Below, in pieces: positions 44,498-53,518 of a stretch of 64,000 bases of DNA; the first letter of the stretch is position 1, and the number at the start of each line of letters is the position of its first letter. The notes under the pieces were generated by a model. The model did not search any database. It was given only the letters and a program-made list of their open reading frames with translations, and was not told the origin of the DNA. This DNA is from Xanthomonas sontii (GTDB taxonomy: Bacteria; Pseudomonadota; Gammaproteobacteria; Xanthomonadales; Xanthomonadaceae), in contig NZ_CP132342.1 of the NCBI RefSeq assembly GCF_040529055.1, positions 496,001 to 560,000 on the forward strand. Reading direction: 5' to 3'. A program made the translations under genes and the position numbers.

Positions 44498-45510
44498 GCC
44501 GCCCGCACCTGCAGTTTCCGCACCACACGCAGGGCCATCCGCAGTTGCAGGTGGACTACGTCGCCGAGACCGATCCGGGCCGGGTGCTGGCCGAGGACCG
44601 GGTGCTGGCGGTGTTCGGCTTCGGCGAGACCGCGCCCTACCACGAGGACCCGCGCTACCTGCGCGTGCCGCTGCAACCGCACGGCCCGCGCATGCTCGAG
44701 GTGTGGCGCACCGACGCCCCGGTGCACAGCGGCCGCGACGGCGCCATCGCCTGGGCCAGCGACGGCCGCCTGCAGTTCGGCGTCATAGAGATCGACGAGC
44801 GCCAGGTCGACCTGGACATCGAGGAAGCCGCCGCGCTCGCCTACGCGCAGATCAGCGCCTTCGTCGCCGGCAGCGCCACCCCGCGCCTGCTGCGCATCTG
44901 GAACTACCTCGACGCGATCACCCTGGGCAGCGGCGACCGCGAGCGCTACCGGCGCTTCTGCGTCGGCCGCGCGCGCGGGCTGGGCGATTTCGACGCCACC
45001 CAGCTGCCGGCGGCGACCGCAGTGGGCCGCTGCGACGATGCGCGGGTGATGCAGATCTACTGGCTGGCCGCCGCGCAGGCCGGCACCCCGCTGGAGAACC
45101 CGCGCCAGGTCAGCGCCTACCGCTACCCGCGCCAGTACGGCCCGCAGCCGCCCAGCTTCGCCCGCGCCATGCTGCCGCCGGCCGGCAGCGACATGCCGCT
45201 GCTGCTGTCGGGCACCGCCAGCGTGGTCGGCCACGCCTCCATGCATCAGGGCCAGTTGCTGGCGCAGTTGGAGGAAACCTTCGCCAACTTCGACGCCCTG
45301 CTGGCGGCCGCGCGCGAACACGCCCCGGACCTGCCGCCGCAGTTCGGCGACGGCACCCGCCTGAAGGTCTACGTGCGCGAGCCCGGCGACCTGCCGCTGG
45401 TCGCCGATGCCCTCGATGCCCGCTTCGGCGAGCGCGTGCCGCGCCTGCTGCTGCACGCGGTGATCTGCCGCGACGAACTGGCGGTGGAGATCGACGGCGT
45501 GCATGGTTGA
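44494..45510 (+). CDS. xanB2: Chorismatase making 3- and 4-hydroxybenzoate
   Basis: This 338-residue protein is XanB2, the chorismatase that converts chorismate to 3-hydroxybenzoate (pigment starter) and 4-hydroxybenzoate (ubiquinone precursor) in Xanthomonas. Recognisable parts are RVLAVFGFGETAPY, IWNYLDAITLGSGDRERYR, and the C-terminal LLLSGTASVVGHASMHQGQL with the family glutamate/aspartate region after it. GGAG at 8-base spacing precedes the ATG, which overlaps the halogenase stop (ATGA). It stands directly upstream of a P-loop kinase gene that overlaps its end by 8 bases. Confidence 0.93.
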   Translation: MSRPHLQFPHHTQGHPQLQVDYVAETDPGRVLAEDRVLAVFGFGETAPYHEDPRYLRVPLQPHGPRMLEVWRTDAPVHSGRDGAIAWASDGRLQFGVIEIDERQVDLDIEEAAALAYAQISAFVAGSATPRLLRIWNYLDAITLGSGDRERYRRFCVGRARGLGDFDATQLPAATAVGRCDDARVMQIYWLAAAQAGTPLENPRQVSAYRYPRQYGPQPPSFARAMLPPAGSDMPLLLSGTASVVGHASMHQGQLLAQLEETFANFDALLAAAREHAPDLPPQFGDGTRLKVYVREPGDLPLVADALDARFGERVPRLLLHAVICRDELAVEIDGVHG

Positions 45511-46036
45511 GCGGCAACGCAAGATCGTCCTGGTGTCCGGCGCCCCAGGCGCCGGCAAGACCACGCTGGCGGTCCCGCTGGCGGCGCACCTGGGCTTTCC
45601 GCTGTTCTGCAAGGATTTCATCAAGGAGACGCTGACCGACGCCCTGGGCGATGGCGGCGGCGATCTCGCCGCGTCGCGCCGTCTCGGCGGCGCGGCGATG
45701 GAGATGCTCTGGTCGCTGGCGCAGCGCAGTCCGCACGCGGTGCTGGAAGCCAACTTCCGACCGCGCAGCGACTACGAGCGCGGCAGGATCGCCGCACTGC
45801 AGGCGAGGCTGGTGGAAGTCCATTGCCACTGCGGCCATGACGAGACCCTGCGCCGCTTCCGCGCGCGCGCCGCGACGGGCACGCAGCATGCGGCGCACCC
45901 CCTGCGGGAACTGACGCCCGACCTGCTTGCCGACTATCCCGGCCCGATCGGCCTGGGGACGGTGATCGACGTGGACACCCGCATGCCGGTGGATCTGCCG
46001 CACCTGTTCGCGCAGGTCGCCGCCGCGCTTTCCTGA
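45503..46036 (+). CDS. P-loop kinase/zeta-toxin-like NTPase
   Basis: The 177-residue protein has a Walker A motif GAPGAGKTT (residues 13-21) at its N-terminus and is built like small nucleoside/antibiotic-type kinases: KDFIKETLTDALGD, then HAVLEANFRPRSDYERGRI (Walker-B-like position) and a lid-like RFRARAATGTQHAAHP. It belongs to the AAA_33 type group that includes chloramphenicol phosphotransferase and zeta-like kinases. Substrate unknown. It begins 8 bases inside the end of xanB2, so it is translated with it; a role on an aromatic acid or sugar is only a guess. Confidence 0.8.
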   Translation: MVERQRKIVLVSGAPGAGKTTLAVPLAAHLGFPLFCKDFIKETLTDALGDGGGDLAASRRLGGAAMEMLWSLAQRSPHAVLEANFRPRSDYERGRIAALQARLVEVHCHCGHDETLRRFRARAATGTQHAAHPLRELTPDLLADYPGPIGLGTVIDVDTRMPVDLPHLFAQVAAALS

Positions 46037-46282
46037 GCGGGTACCGGCACCGCCGCTGCCGCGCCGGTTCCGCCCGCGCGACGCGCTGTCCCTGGACTTG
46101 CGCCCAAGTGCGGTCTGTGCGGGACGGATGCCGTGTCGCTGCTTGCCCGGCGCAAATCACGTTGGACGCCGGACGTGGCAGAGCGCACCGCAGCAAGCGC
46201 GTATGCGTCGATGTTTCGCACCGCTGCCTTCCACCCCCCGCCTGCCCATCCCCCCTCGCCGGCCACGCAGTGGCGACATGCA

Positions 46283-47770
46283 CTAACGCGTCGGCGCGGC
46301 CAGGTGACGGTCCAATTCCGGCTGTGTGGTGCGCTGCTGCTCCTGCCCCAGCGCCTGATTGGCCTGCGCCAGTTTCTGGTCCGACTGCTCCACCGGCGTG
46401 GCCAACGCCTGCTCCACCGGAACGACCGCGCGCTTCATCGCCGGGTCGTCCAGTGCGCCCTGCACGGCGATCAGGTTCCCGGTCTTCCCCAACACCACGT
46501 GGTCGACCCGCTCCAGCGCATTGCCCGACAACGAATAGCCGGCCGTGCCCGGATACATGTCGCGGTTGTCCTTGCAGGCCGCCAGCAGGCTGCGGCTGAG
46601 CCGCTCGCTGTCGTGGTCGTAGGCCTTGCCCAGGTCTGCGTCGACCCTGCGCATGCCTGCGCGGATCTGTTCCAGCAACGCGTGATCCGGATGCCCCGGC
46701 AGCGACGGATCATCGCTCCGGTGCGCCTCGGCGCCTTGCGCGGGAAGCGTCGAAGGTTCGGGTAACCCGTTGGCCAGGGGCGACACGTGCCGATGGGTAT
46801 CGGCGGTGTGCTGCAGCAGTCCCGCGACCGGCGGCTGCGTGCTGCTGTCGAAGTACGGCAGAGGACGCCGGTCCCTTCCAAGATCCAGCCCGTTCTCTTC
46901 CAGCAGCGACTCGCGCAGATGCAGTCGCGACAGGTTCAGCGCGATCTGCGGGGTGTCGTTGCCGGGTTGTGGCGGATGTTGCCGGTGCTCGACCTGGGCG
47001 ATGTGGCTGACCGGATTGGCAGCGTAGTAGTTGGCATAATCGGAGTTGCCGAGAGCACCGAGCTTGCTGATCTCGGAAGCCTTGTCGAAAAAATTCTGCC
47101 CCATTCCCTCCAAATTGGCCGGACTCTGGGGCATCGTCATATCCGCATTGATGCTTAGATTCGGCTTGAGCGTGTAGTCGAAGTGAGGTCGCGCGCCCGA
47201 CTTGTCGATGAAATCAGCCATACGTCCTGGCTGTTCGTTGTATATATCTTCAAGGGTTGCGTTCGGATTCGCCGTGCGGACCCTGCTGACCATCGCATTC
47301 CAGGCGGCGATCTGGGCTCCGGCTTCATCGCGGCGATTCTGTACAAGGAGAGACGCCAGAGGTTCGGTGTAGTCGCGTGGACTTTGTCGCTGTGAGATTG
47401 CGGAAACGCCAGCGGCAAATTCGGTGAGTGCTCGCTTGGTGTCCGCGGCATTGGCGCCATGCTGCAACTCATGTCCCAGGACATAGGTGAGTTCGCCCGC
47501 GTTGGGTGCCCGCCCAGACGGCGATGCTTGAAGCCTGGCCAATGGGACCCGCACAGCCTTGTTTTCAGAATCGTACTCGCCGCCAGCATTGGGATTGGTC
47601 AGCGGAACGATGCGTGACACTTGGCCCTGACGTACAGCGTCGTTTAGCTGATCGACCAAGGCGGGCGATGCTTCGATGATCGCGCGCAGATTCCGCACGT
47701 GATCAGGACTGACACTTGGCTGGCTACCAAAGTCGGTAATGACAGCTTGAGCTTGTGGCGTGAGTGGCAT
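46283..47770 (-). CDS. Candidate X-T4SS effector: HExxH metallopeptidase with XVIPCD
   Basis: This 495-residue protein has two parts. Residues ~1-270 contain a zinc-binding HExxH, H100-E-L-Q-H104 (TYVLGHELQHGANA), and a downstream E149 (RRDEAGAQIAAWNAM) as possible third ligand, so it is probably a metallopeptidase or zinc hydrolase. Residues ~355-485 (GHPDHALLEQIRAGMRRVDAD ... ERVDHVVL ... IAVQGALDDP ... QALATPVEQS, then a Gln-rich tail) match the XVIPCD that directs effectors to the Xanthomonas antibacterial type IV system. GGAGG 7 bases before the ATG fixes the start. Base composition of 47050-47760 is lower in GC than neighbours. The lipoprotein gene immediately upstream, 14 bases away, is its probable immunity gene. 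Confidence 0.85.
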   Translation of the reverse strand: MPLTPQAQAVITDFGSQPSVSPDHVRNLRAIIEASPALVDQLNDAVRQGQVSRIVPLTNPNAGGEYDSENKAVRVPLARLQASPSGRAPNAGELTYVLGHELQHGANAADTKRALTEFAAGVSAISQRQSPRDYTEPLASLLVQNRRDEAGAQIAAWNAMVSRVRTANPNATLEDIYNEQPGRMADFIDKSGARPHFDYTLKPNLSINADMTMPQSPANLEGMGQNFFDKASEISKLGALGNSDYANYYAANPVSHIAQVEHRQHPPQPGNDTPQIALNLSRLHLRESLLEENGLDLGRDRRPLPYFDSSTQPPVAGLLQHTADTHRHVSPLANGLPEPSTLPAQGAEAHRSDDPSLPGHPDHALLEQIRAGMRRVDADLGKAYDHDSERLSRSLLAACKDNRDMYPGTAGYSLSGNALERVDHVVLGKTGNLIAVQGALDDPAMKRAVVPVEQALATPVEQSDQKLAQANQALGQEQQRTTQPELDRHLAAPTR

Positions 47771-47784
47771 CCCTGCGCCTCCCT

Positions 47785-48462
47785 TTATCCGACTATCACC
47801 ATCTGAACACAGGAGTGACGGACTGCATCATCGGACCCGATGCTTTCGTCACGCGGGTAAACCTGCAACCACATGCCGGGGCGCTCGAACGAATCGTACA
47901 TCCAGGGTCCGTGAGACGGCTTTGGCCCGCCGTTCGGCGCCGCCGGGGGAGAGTCGTAGTAGCGCTCACGCACAAAACCCATTTCTTCTAATTCGCTGGT
48001 GAACTGATCGAAATCCACGTGGCAAAGATCGCGCATCGCGGGCGAGGCGCCCGGTACAACCGGATCGAAGCTGAAGATCAACCGAGGATCGGCCTTCTTC
48101 ATGTTGACCTCGAAGCCATGCACCCAGTCCCGGCTGACCTTCTCCCCGAATCCATAACGTCCCGACCCATCACGCGCATAGTCCATCTCCACCCCCATCA
48201 CCTCATGCAAGCGCTCCGGCGTGAAGTCGGCCACGCTCCTGCTGGTCCGGATCAAGGTCAGCAATCGGCTGAGCATCTGCTCGGCGCTCAGCTTGGGCGA
48301 CACGGGCGCGGCGGCCTGATCGGCGGCGCCGGACGAGGGGGACGAGGTCATGGCGGGAGATTCCTTGGCAGGAGGCGTAACGGCAGGCGTCCGCGCGGGC
48401 GCATGGGTGCAGGCCCCGCACAGCAGCGAGGCGATCAGGACGAGAGAAGCCCGATGGGGCAT
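47785..48462 (-). CDS. Predicted periplasmic immunity lipoprotein for the effector
   Basis: This 225-residue protein begins with a signal sequence and a lipobox-like LLCGAC (C18), followed by a Pro/Ala/Ser linker (~20-55) and a soluble domain (KLSAEQMLSRLLTLIRTSRS ... GRYGFGEKVSRDWVHGFEV ... HVDFDQFTSELEEMGFVRER). X-T4SS immunity proteins are commonly periplasmic lipoproteins encoded beside the effector, so it probably binds and blocks the zinc enzyme at 46283. The position -3 to the Cys is itself Cys, not canonical. The ATG at 48462 has AAGG at 9-base spacing; an upstream ATG at 48471 is possible. Family not recognised. Confidence 0.75.
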   Translation of the reverse strand: MPHRASLVLIASLLCGACTHAPARTPAVTPPAKESPAMTSSPSSGAADQAAAPVSPKLSAEQMLSRLLTLIRTSRSVADFTPERLHEVMGVEMDYARDGSGRYGFGEKVSRDWVHGFEVNMKKADPRLIFSFDPVVPGASPAMRDLCHVDFDQFTSELEEMGFVRERYYDSPPAAPNGGPKPSHGPWMYDSFERPGMWLQVYPRDESIGSDDAVRHSCVQMVIVG

Positions 48463-48640
48463 GCGGCACATCCTTGCGGCGCGAAGCGATGAGCGCAGTA
48501 TACGAACACCGGCAGGCCCCACAGCAAGCCGCCCACTGAGCCATCTGCAGCGATGCAGGCTCGGCGTTTCACCAGCAGCGGTCGATTGACCGCTTGCCAA
48601 GCCGGCTTGATCCCGATCCCGGTGCGATTCGACCGCCCCG

Positions 48641-50002
48641 TCAGTCCTCGCGTGCCGCCAGCAACGCCAGCAACCGGTCGCGCGGCAGCTTGCCGGTCTC
48701 GTTGCGCGGCAGGGCGTCGAGAAGGCGCAGGCGGCGCGGCAGGAACACCGGATCCAGCTCGCGGCGCAGTGCGGCGAGGATCGTGGCCTCGTCCAGGGTC
48801 GGCGCCACCACCACCGCGGCGATGCGGCCCACCGCCTGGCCCGGTTCCGGATCCAGTTGCAGCATCGCGCCGTCGACCACGCCCGGCAGGGCCAGCAAGC
48901 GCCGGGTGAGGTCGGCCAGCGAGGCGCGCTTGCCGGCGATCTCCAGCAGGTCGGCCTGGCGCCCGCGCACCTGGAAACGGCCGTCGGCATCCACTTCCAT
49001 CAGGTCGGCCAGCAGCACCGGCTGCGGTAGGTGCGGCGCGTGCACCAGGGTGCCGTCCGGCTGCGGCGCCACGCGCACGCCCGGCAGCGGCGTCCATGGC
49101 GCTTCGCAGGCGGTGCGGCGGCTGGCGAACACGCAGGTCTCGGTGGAGCCGAACATCTCGCGCACCTGCCCGCCGAAGCGCGCCTCGGCGGCGGCGGCCA
49201 GTTCCTGCGCCAGCGGCGCGGTGGCCGAGACGATGCCGGCCAGCGGCGGCAGGGCGACGCCGGATTCGACCAGCGCACGCAGATGCACCGGCGTGGTCAC
49301 CAGCAGCCGCGGCGCCGGCAGCTGCGCTAGCGCGCGGGCCACGTCCTCGGGAAAGAACGGGCGCCCGGCGTGCACCGCCAGCGGCGTCACCAGCGGCAGC
49401 AGGATTGACAGCTCCATGCCGTACATGTGCTGCGGCGGCACCGTCGCCACCACCTGCGGCACCGCCGTGTCCGGCCACAGCCCGACTAGCGCCAGCAGGT
49501 CCTGGCGGGTGCTGGTGAGGAAGCTGCCCCAGGTCTTGGGATTGGGCTTGGGCGCGCCGGTGCTGCCGGAGGTGAAGCCGATCGCCACCAGCGCGTCGTC
49601 GGCCAGCTGCGGCATCGGCCCGTCCAGCGACGGCAGCGCGTCCGGCAACTGCCAGTAGCGCGGCGGCGGCTCGGCCAGCGCCAGGTCGCCCAGGCAGTAG
49701 CAGTCGGCATGGGTGCGCTGCACCTCGGCCACCACCGCCGGCGCGCGCGAGGACGGCAGCAGCGAGGTCTGCCCGCGCAGCGCCACCGCGCAGAACGCGA
49801 CCATGAAGCGGTAGCGGTCCTCGCACAGGTTCAGCGCGTGCCGGCCGGCCGGCAGCACTGCGGCCAGGCCGCGCACGTGGCCAAGGAAGGTGGCCAGGTC
49901 GATGTGTTCGCCGTTGGCGAAGGCCAGCGGACGCTGCGCGTCGCCGACGGCGAGCGGATGCAACAGGGGCGCGGCGGGAATCTCGGAAGAAACGGCGGAC
50001 AT
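48641..50002 (-). CDS. xanA2: 3-hydroxybenzoate:AMP ligase (acyl-ACP synthetase)
   Basis: The 453-residue adenylating enzyme has the phosphate-binding TSGSTGAPK (residues 144-152), MFGSTE (A5-like), and the catalytic C-terminal lysine K438 (RNETGKLPRDRL). XanA2 activates 3-hydroxybenzoate with ATP and loads it on XanC. It is shorter than typical acyl-CoA ligases, as the ApeH family is. In the transcription direction it lies upstream of the immunity/effector pair and far from the other reverse pigment genes; its own promoter must lie in 50003-50108. The kinase and effector pair separate it from xanB2. Confidence 0.9.
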   Translation of the reverse strand: MSAVSSEIPAAPLLHPLAVGDAQRPLAFANGEHIDLATFLGHVRGLAAVLPAGRHALNLCEDRYRFMVAFCAVALRGQTSLLPSSRAPAVVAEVQRTHADCYCLGDLALAEPPPRYWQLPDALPSLDGPMPQLADDALVAIGFTSGSTGAPKPNPKTWGSFLTSTRQDLLALVGLWPDTAVPQVVATVPPQHMYGMELSILLPLVTPLAVHAGRPFFPEDVARALAQLPAPRLLVTTPVHLRALVESGVALPPLAGIVSATAPLAQELAAAAEARFGGQVREMFGSTETCVFASRRTACEAPWTPLPGVRVAPQPDGTLVHAPHLPQPVLLADLMEVDADGRFQVRGRQADLLEIAGKRASLADLTRRLLALPGVVDGAMLQLDPEPGQAVGRIAAVVVAPTLDEATILAALRRELDPVFLPRRLRLLDALPRNETGKLPRDRLLALLAARED

Positions 50003-50108
50003 GCGGGGCGGCGGCTCGGGCGGGCGATGACCCGCACGGCGCGGGAGCCGGTAGCTTGGCCGCCACCGCCGCCGCTGGCAAGCCGGCCGCCGCGGCGGGC
50101 GGCCGCCG

Positions 50109-51125
50109 TCAGTGGTGGTAGCCGGTGTCGGCGGTGATCTTGCCGCGGAACACCCGGTACGACCACGCGGTGTAGCCCAGGATCACCGGCAACAGCATCG
50201 CCAGCCCGGCCAGCACGAAGCCCTGCGAGGACGGCGGCGAGGCCGCTTCCCAGATGGTCAGCCCGGGCGGCACGATGTTCGGCCAGATGCCCAGCACCAG
50301 GCCGAAGAAACCGAGCACGAAGAAGCACAGGGTCAGCACGAACGGACGCGCATCGCGGCCCTGCGCCATCGCCGCCCGCCACAGCGCCAGCGCGTTGACC
50401 AGCACCAGCAGCGGCACCGGCGACAGCCACCAGAAATTCCCGTCGTGGAACCAGCGCGCCATGATCCGCGAGTCCAGGAACGGCAGCCAGGCGCTGACCA
50501 GGCCCATGAACACCACCACCACCAGTACCAGCGGCCGGGTCAGGGTGCGGGCGATGCGCTGCATCGCGCCCTCGGTCTTGAGGATCAGCCAGCTGCCGCC
50601 GAGCAACGCATAGCCGAACACCACCGCCGCGCCGGTGAGCATCGAGAACGGGCTGAACCAGCCCAGCACCCCGCCCAGATACTTGCCGTCCTGCAGCGGC
50701 ATGCCTTCCACCAGCGCGCCCAGGATCACGCCCTGCCAGAACGCCGCGCACAGCGAGCCCAGCGCGAACGCCCAGCCCCACAGGTACTTGGAACTGCGCG
50801 CCTTGAAGCGGAACTCGAAGGCCACGCCGCGGAACACCAGCGCGATCAGCATCAGCAGCACCGGCAGGTACAGCGCCGACAGCACGATCGCGTAGGCCTT
50901 GGGGAAGGCCGCCAGCAGACCGGCGCCGCCGAGCACCAGCCAGGTCTCGTTGCCGTCCCAGATCGGCGCGGCGGTGTTCATCATCAGATCGAGCTGGTCC
51001 TCGTCCTCGGCGAACGGCGCCAGGATGCCGAGGCCGAGCACGAAGCCGTCCAGCAGCACGTACATCAGCACGCCGAAGCCGATCACGCCGAACCAGATCA
51101 CCGGCAATACGGTCGCCATGTCCAT
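50109..51125 (-). CDS. cydB: Cytochrome bd-type ubiquinol oxidase subunit II (CIO type)
   Basis: This 338-residue membrane protein has about eight to nine helices beginning VLPVIWFGVIGFGVLMYVLLDGF (broken here), with the conserved NTAAPIWDGNETW and FWQGVILGALVEG. It ends with SYRVFRGKITADTGYHH. It forms the heterodimer with subunit I in the inner membrane and reduces oxygen with quinol. The ATG at 51125 overlaps the cydA stop by one base (TGATG), with GAGGAG 8 bases upstream, so the two are coupled. No cydX or cydDC genes are nearby. Confidence 0.95.
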   Translation of the reverse strand: MDMATVLPVIWFGVIGFGVLMYVLLDGFVLGLGILAPFAEDEDQLDLMMNTAAPIWDGNETWLVLGGAGLLAAFPKAYAIVLSALYLPVLLMLIALVFRGVAFEFRFKARSSKYLWGWAFALGSLCAAFWQGVILGALVEGMPLQDGKYLGGVLGWFSPFSMLTGAAVVFGYALLGGSWLILKTEGAMQRIARTLTRPLVLVVVVFMGLVSAWLPFLDSRIMARWFHDGNFWWLSPVPLLVLVNALALWRAAMAQGRDARPFVLTLCFFVLGFFGLVLGIWPNIVPPGLTIWEAASPPSSQGFVLAGLAMLLPVILGYTAWSYRVFRGKITADTGYHH

Positions 51126-52528
51126 CAGCGGGTCTCCTCGATGTCGTCGTCGGCCGCCGACAGCGGTCGCGCCGGGGTCTTGTCGCCTTCCTGCATGCGC
51201 GGCGCCGGCTCGTGCGGCAGCGGCCCGTGGCGCAGCATGCGCAGGATGTACCAACTGCCGAAGCCGAACACCAGCGCGTAGGCGAGCACGTACACGCTCA
51301 GCGAGATCCACACCATCGCCGGGCTGAGCGTCGGGCTGACCGCATCGCGCGTATGCAGCAGGCCATAGATCACGTAGGGCTGGCGCCCGATCTCGGTGAC
51401 GAACCAGCCGGCGACCAGGGCCACGAACCCGGCCGGCAGCATCGCGTTCCACGCCAGGTGCAGCGCGCGCCGGCGCAGCAAGGTGCCGCGCCACCAGAAG
51501 AACAGCGACACCAGCGCCAGCAGCAGCATCGCCATGCCCAGCCCGACCATCACCCGGAACGCGTAGAACACCGGCTTCACCGGCGGCCGCTCGTCCCGCG
51601 GCACCGCGGTCAGCGGGGTGATCTCGCCATCCAACGTATGGGTGAGGATCACGCTGCCCAGGCGCGGGATGGTCACTTCGTAGTCATTGCGCTCGGCGGC
51701 CTCGTTGGGCACCGCAAACACCACCAACGGCACGCCCTGCCCCTTCGCCTCGCCGTGCCAGTGCCCCTCCATCGCCGCCACCTTGATCGGCTGGTGCTCG
51801 AGCGTATTCAGGCCATGCGCATCGCCGGCGGCGATCTGCAACGGCAGCGCGATCGAGGCGAACGCCACCGCCAGCTTGAGCATGCGCCCGGCTGCATCCA
51901 GGTGCTCGCCGCGGCGCAGGTACCAGCCGCTGACCCCGCCGATCACGAAACAGGTGGTGATGAATGCGGCCAGCACCATGTGCGTGAGCCGGTACGGGAA
52001 CGAGGGATTGAAGATCACCTCGCGCCAGTTGGCCGGGTGGAACACGCCTTCGACCACCGCATAGCCGGCCGGCGTCTGCAGCCAGCTATTGGCCGACAGG
52101 ATCCAGAACGTGGAGATCAGCGTGCCGATGGCGACCAGGCAGGTGGCCAGGAAGTGCAGCTTCTCCGGCACCTTGTGCCAACCGAACAGCATCACCCCGA
52201 GGAACGAGGCTTCCAGGAAGAACGCGGTCAGCACCTCGTAGCTGAGCAGCGGCCCGAGGATGTTGCCGGCGCGTTCGCTGAGCACCGCCCAGTTGGTGCC
52301 GAACTGGAAACTCATCACGATGCCGCTGACCACACCCATGCCGAAGGACACGGCGAAGATCTTCAGCCAGAAGAAGTACAGATCGCGCCACACCGTGTCG
52401 CGGGTGCGCATCCAGCGCCACTCCAGGAACGCCAGCCAGCTCGACAGGCCGATGGTGAAGGCCGGGAACAGCACGTGGAAACTGATGACGAATCCGAACT
52501 GGATGCGCGACAGCAGCAGGGCGTCCAT
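51125..52528 (-). CDS. cydA: Cytochrome bd-type ubiquinol oxidase subunit I (cyanide-insensitive type)
   Basis: The 467-residue subunit begins MDALLLSRIQFGFVISFHVL, placing haem-ligand-type H18 as in CydA, and contains FGMGVVSGIVMSFQFGTNW and the GRQPYVIYGLLHTRDAVSP quinol-side segment. At 467 residues it has the short Q-loop of the cyanide-insensitive CIO group rather than the longer E. coli CydA. It sits in the inner membrane with CydB. A low-oxygen or stress-linked promoter is expected upstream; I see no clear FNR site in the 384-bp gap. Confidence 0.95.
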   Translation of the reverse strand: MDALLLSRIQFGFVISFHVLFPAFTIGLSSWLAFLEWRWMRTRDTVWRDLYFFWLKIFAVSFGMGVVSGIVMSFQFGTNWAVLSERAGNILGPLLSYEVLTAFFLEASFLGVMLFGWHKVPEKLHFLATCLVAIGTLISTFWILSANSWLQTPAGYAVVEGVFHPANWREVIFNPSFPYRLTHMVLAAFITTCFVIGGVSGWYLRRGEHLDAAGRMLKLAVAFASIALPLQIAAGDAHGLNTLEHQPIKVAAMEGHWHGEAKGQGVPLVVFAVPNEAAERNDYEVTIPRLGSVILTHTLDGEITPLTAVPRDERPPVKPVFYAFRVMVGLGMAMLLLALVSLFFWWRGTLLRRRALHLAWNAMLPAGFVALVAGWFVTEIGRQPYVIYGLLHTRDAVSPTLSPAMVWISLSVYVLAYALVFGFGSWYILRMLRHGPLPHEPAPRMQEGDKTPARPLSAADDDIEETR

Positions 52529-52912
52529 GGGTAGCGCCTGAGGCAGCGGAAACGATGCCTATTGTTGGTGCGGCGCGGCGAAATGGGATGTGACGGTTTG
52601 TCGCAGGAGGACATACTCGGGTATCCAGGCCCCCCTACGCCGGGTGGGTATTTTTCCGGCACCTGGAGTTTCAGCGACAAAAGGGCTGATCAACGCGGCC
52701 CAAGGGAAATGACCTCCGCATGAGCCACGCTGACAACGCTCAGACCCGGTGTCCCCCGCGCCGGCTCCGGTGCGTTTCCAAGGACTTTCGACGATGACAG
52801 GCGAGTCAGACATCGCCGTTTTCGGCTCCATTACAGGTTCAACAACGCAAACGGCAGTGGCACTCGCACCGCGTGCGCTAACTGCTTCACAATTACCCGT
52901 CCGTGCTCGCCT
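52529..52912. other. 384-bp gap upstream of cydA, no supported gene
   Basis: The gap lies between cydA (reverse) and the low-GC secreted gene (also reverse). It should carry the cydAB promoter. A 90-codon reverse frame (52559-52831) is present but its product has no recognisable domain and an unusual composition, so I did not call it. GC drops beyond about 52840. Confidence 0.5.
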
Positions 52913-53224
52913 TTACTTCAAATAAATCTCGATAATACTGCACCCGTTGGCTTGCACATTGACCTTGCGCTTATTGAGCAGCGCGGCCATCGCGATGGCC
53001 AACATGCCTTTTCCTCCAGATTGTGCTTCATCGAAAGTCATGATCGGCGCCGAGGGAGATGCGGCCTTACACTCTTGAGGAAGGGCGCTAAACCAAACGA
53101 AATGACCCGTCCCCGATTGATAGGCGTTGATCTGTGTGATTTCGACATCATTCAACCACTCGTTGGCGAACGACGGACCAGAAAAACACAGCAGAAACAG
53201 CAATGCCATCCACTTCATCTTCAT
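52913..53224 (-). CDS. Small secreted protein of low GC (103 aa)
   Basis: The 103-residue precursor has a clear signal peptide (MKMKWMALLFLLCFSGPSFA) and a mature part of about 82 residues (NDVEITQINAYQSGTGHFVW ... GGKGMLAIAMAALLNKRKVN ... GCSIIEIYL) with two cysteines. The alternating strands suggest a compact beta-alpha domain exported to periplasm or outside. The ribosome site AGGGGGA before the ATG is strong. The gene and its upstream region are much richer in A and T than the rest of the window, a sign of recent transfer. Family not recognised. Confidence 0.7.
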   Translation of the reverse strand: MKMKWMALLFLLCFSGPSFANEWLNDVEITQINAYQSGTGHFVWFSALPQECKAASPSAPIMTFDEAQSGGKGMLAIAMAALLNKRKVNVQANGCSIIEIYLK

Positions 53225-53264
53225 TTATTCCCCCTTTGATGTTGGATTTTTGATTTGCACGAAA

Positions 53265-53293
53265 AATATAAAACATCAACATCTAAATTTACA
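53265..53293 (-). promoter_or_regulatory. Candidate promoter of the low-GC secreted gene
   Basis: On the reverse strand TATATT (53270-53265) resembles a -10 box and TGTAAA (53293-53288) a poor -35 at 17-base spacing, in an AT-rich stretch 41 bases upstream of the start codon. Read by eye; the -35 is weak. Confidence 0.4.
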
Positions 53294-53518
53294 GATTCCC
53301 CCGATGGCCACATCAGGCGACGCGATCACCAAATTCCTTACCTGAGCCTGAAGGAAAATCGCAATCAGATTGAAACGCCCAAACCTTCTTGAAGACCAAG
53401 TATTTTGAGCGCCCCGCCTTTGCCTGCCCCGTGCGCCATGCTCCCATGACCAACGGGGCAATCGCCACCACCCTGGCGGCTGCTACGCTTGCGGTTTGCC
53501 GTTCGCCCGGAATCCCAG

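Noticed and set aside
52559..52831. 90-codon reverse ORF between cydA and the low-GC gene
   Set aside because: There is no recognised domain, the composition is odd, and it occupies what should be the cydAB promoter region.
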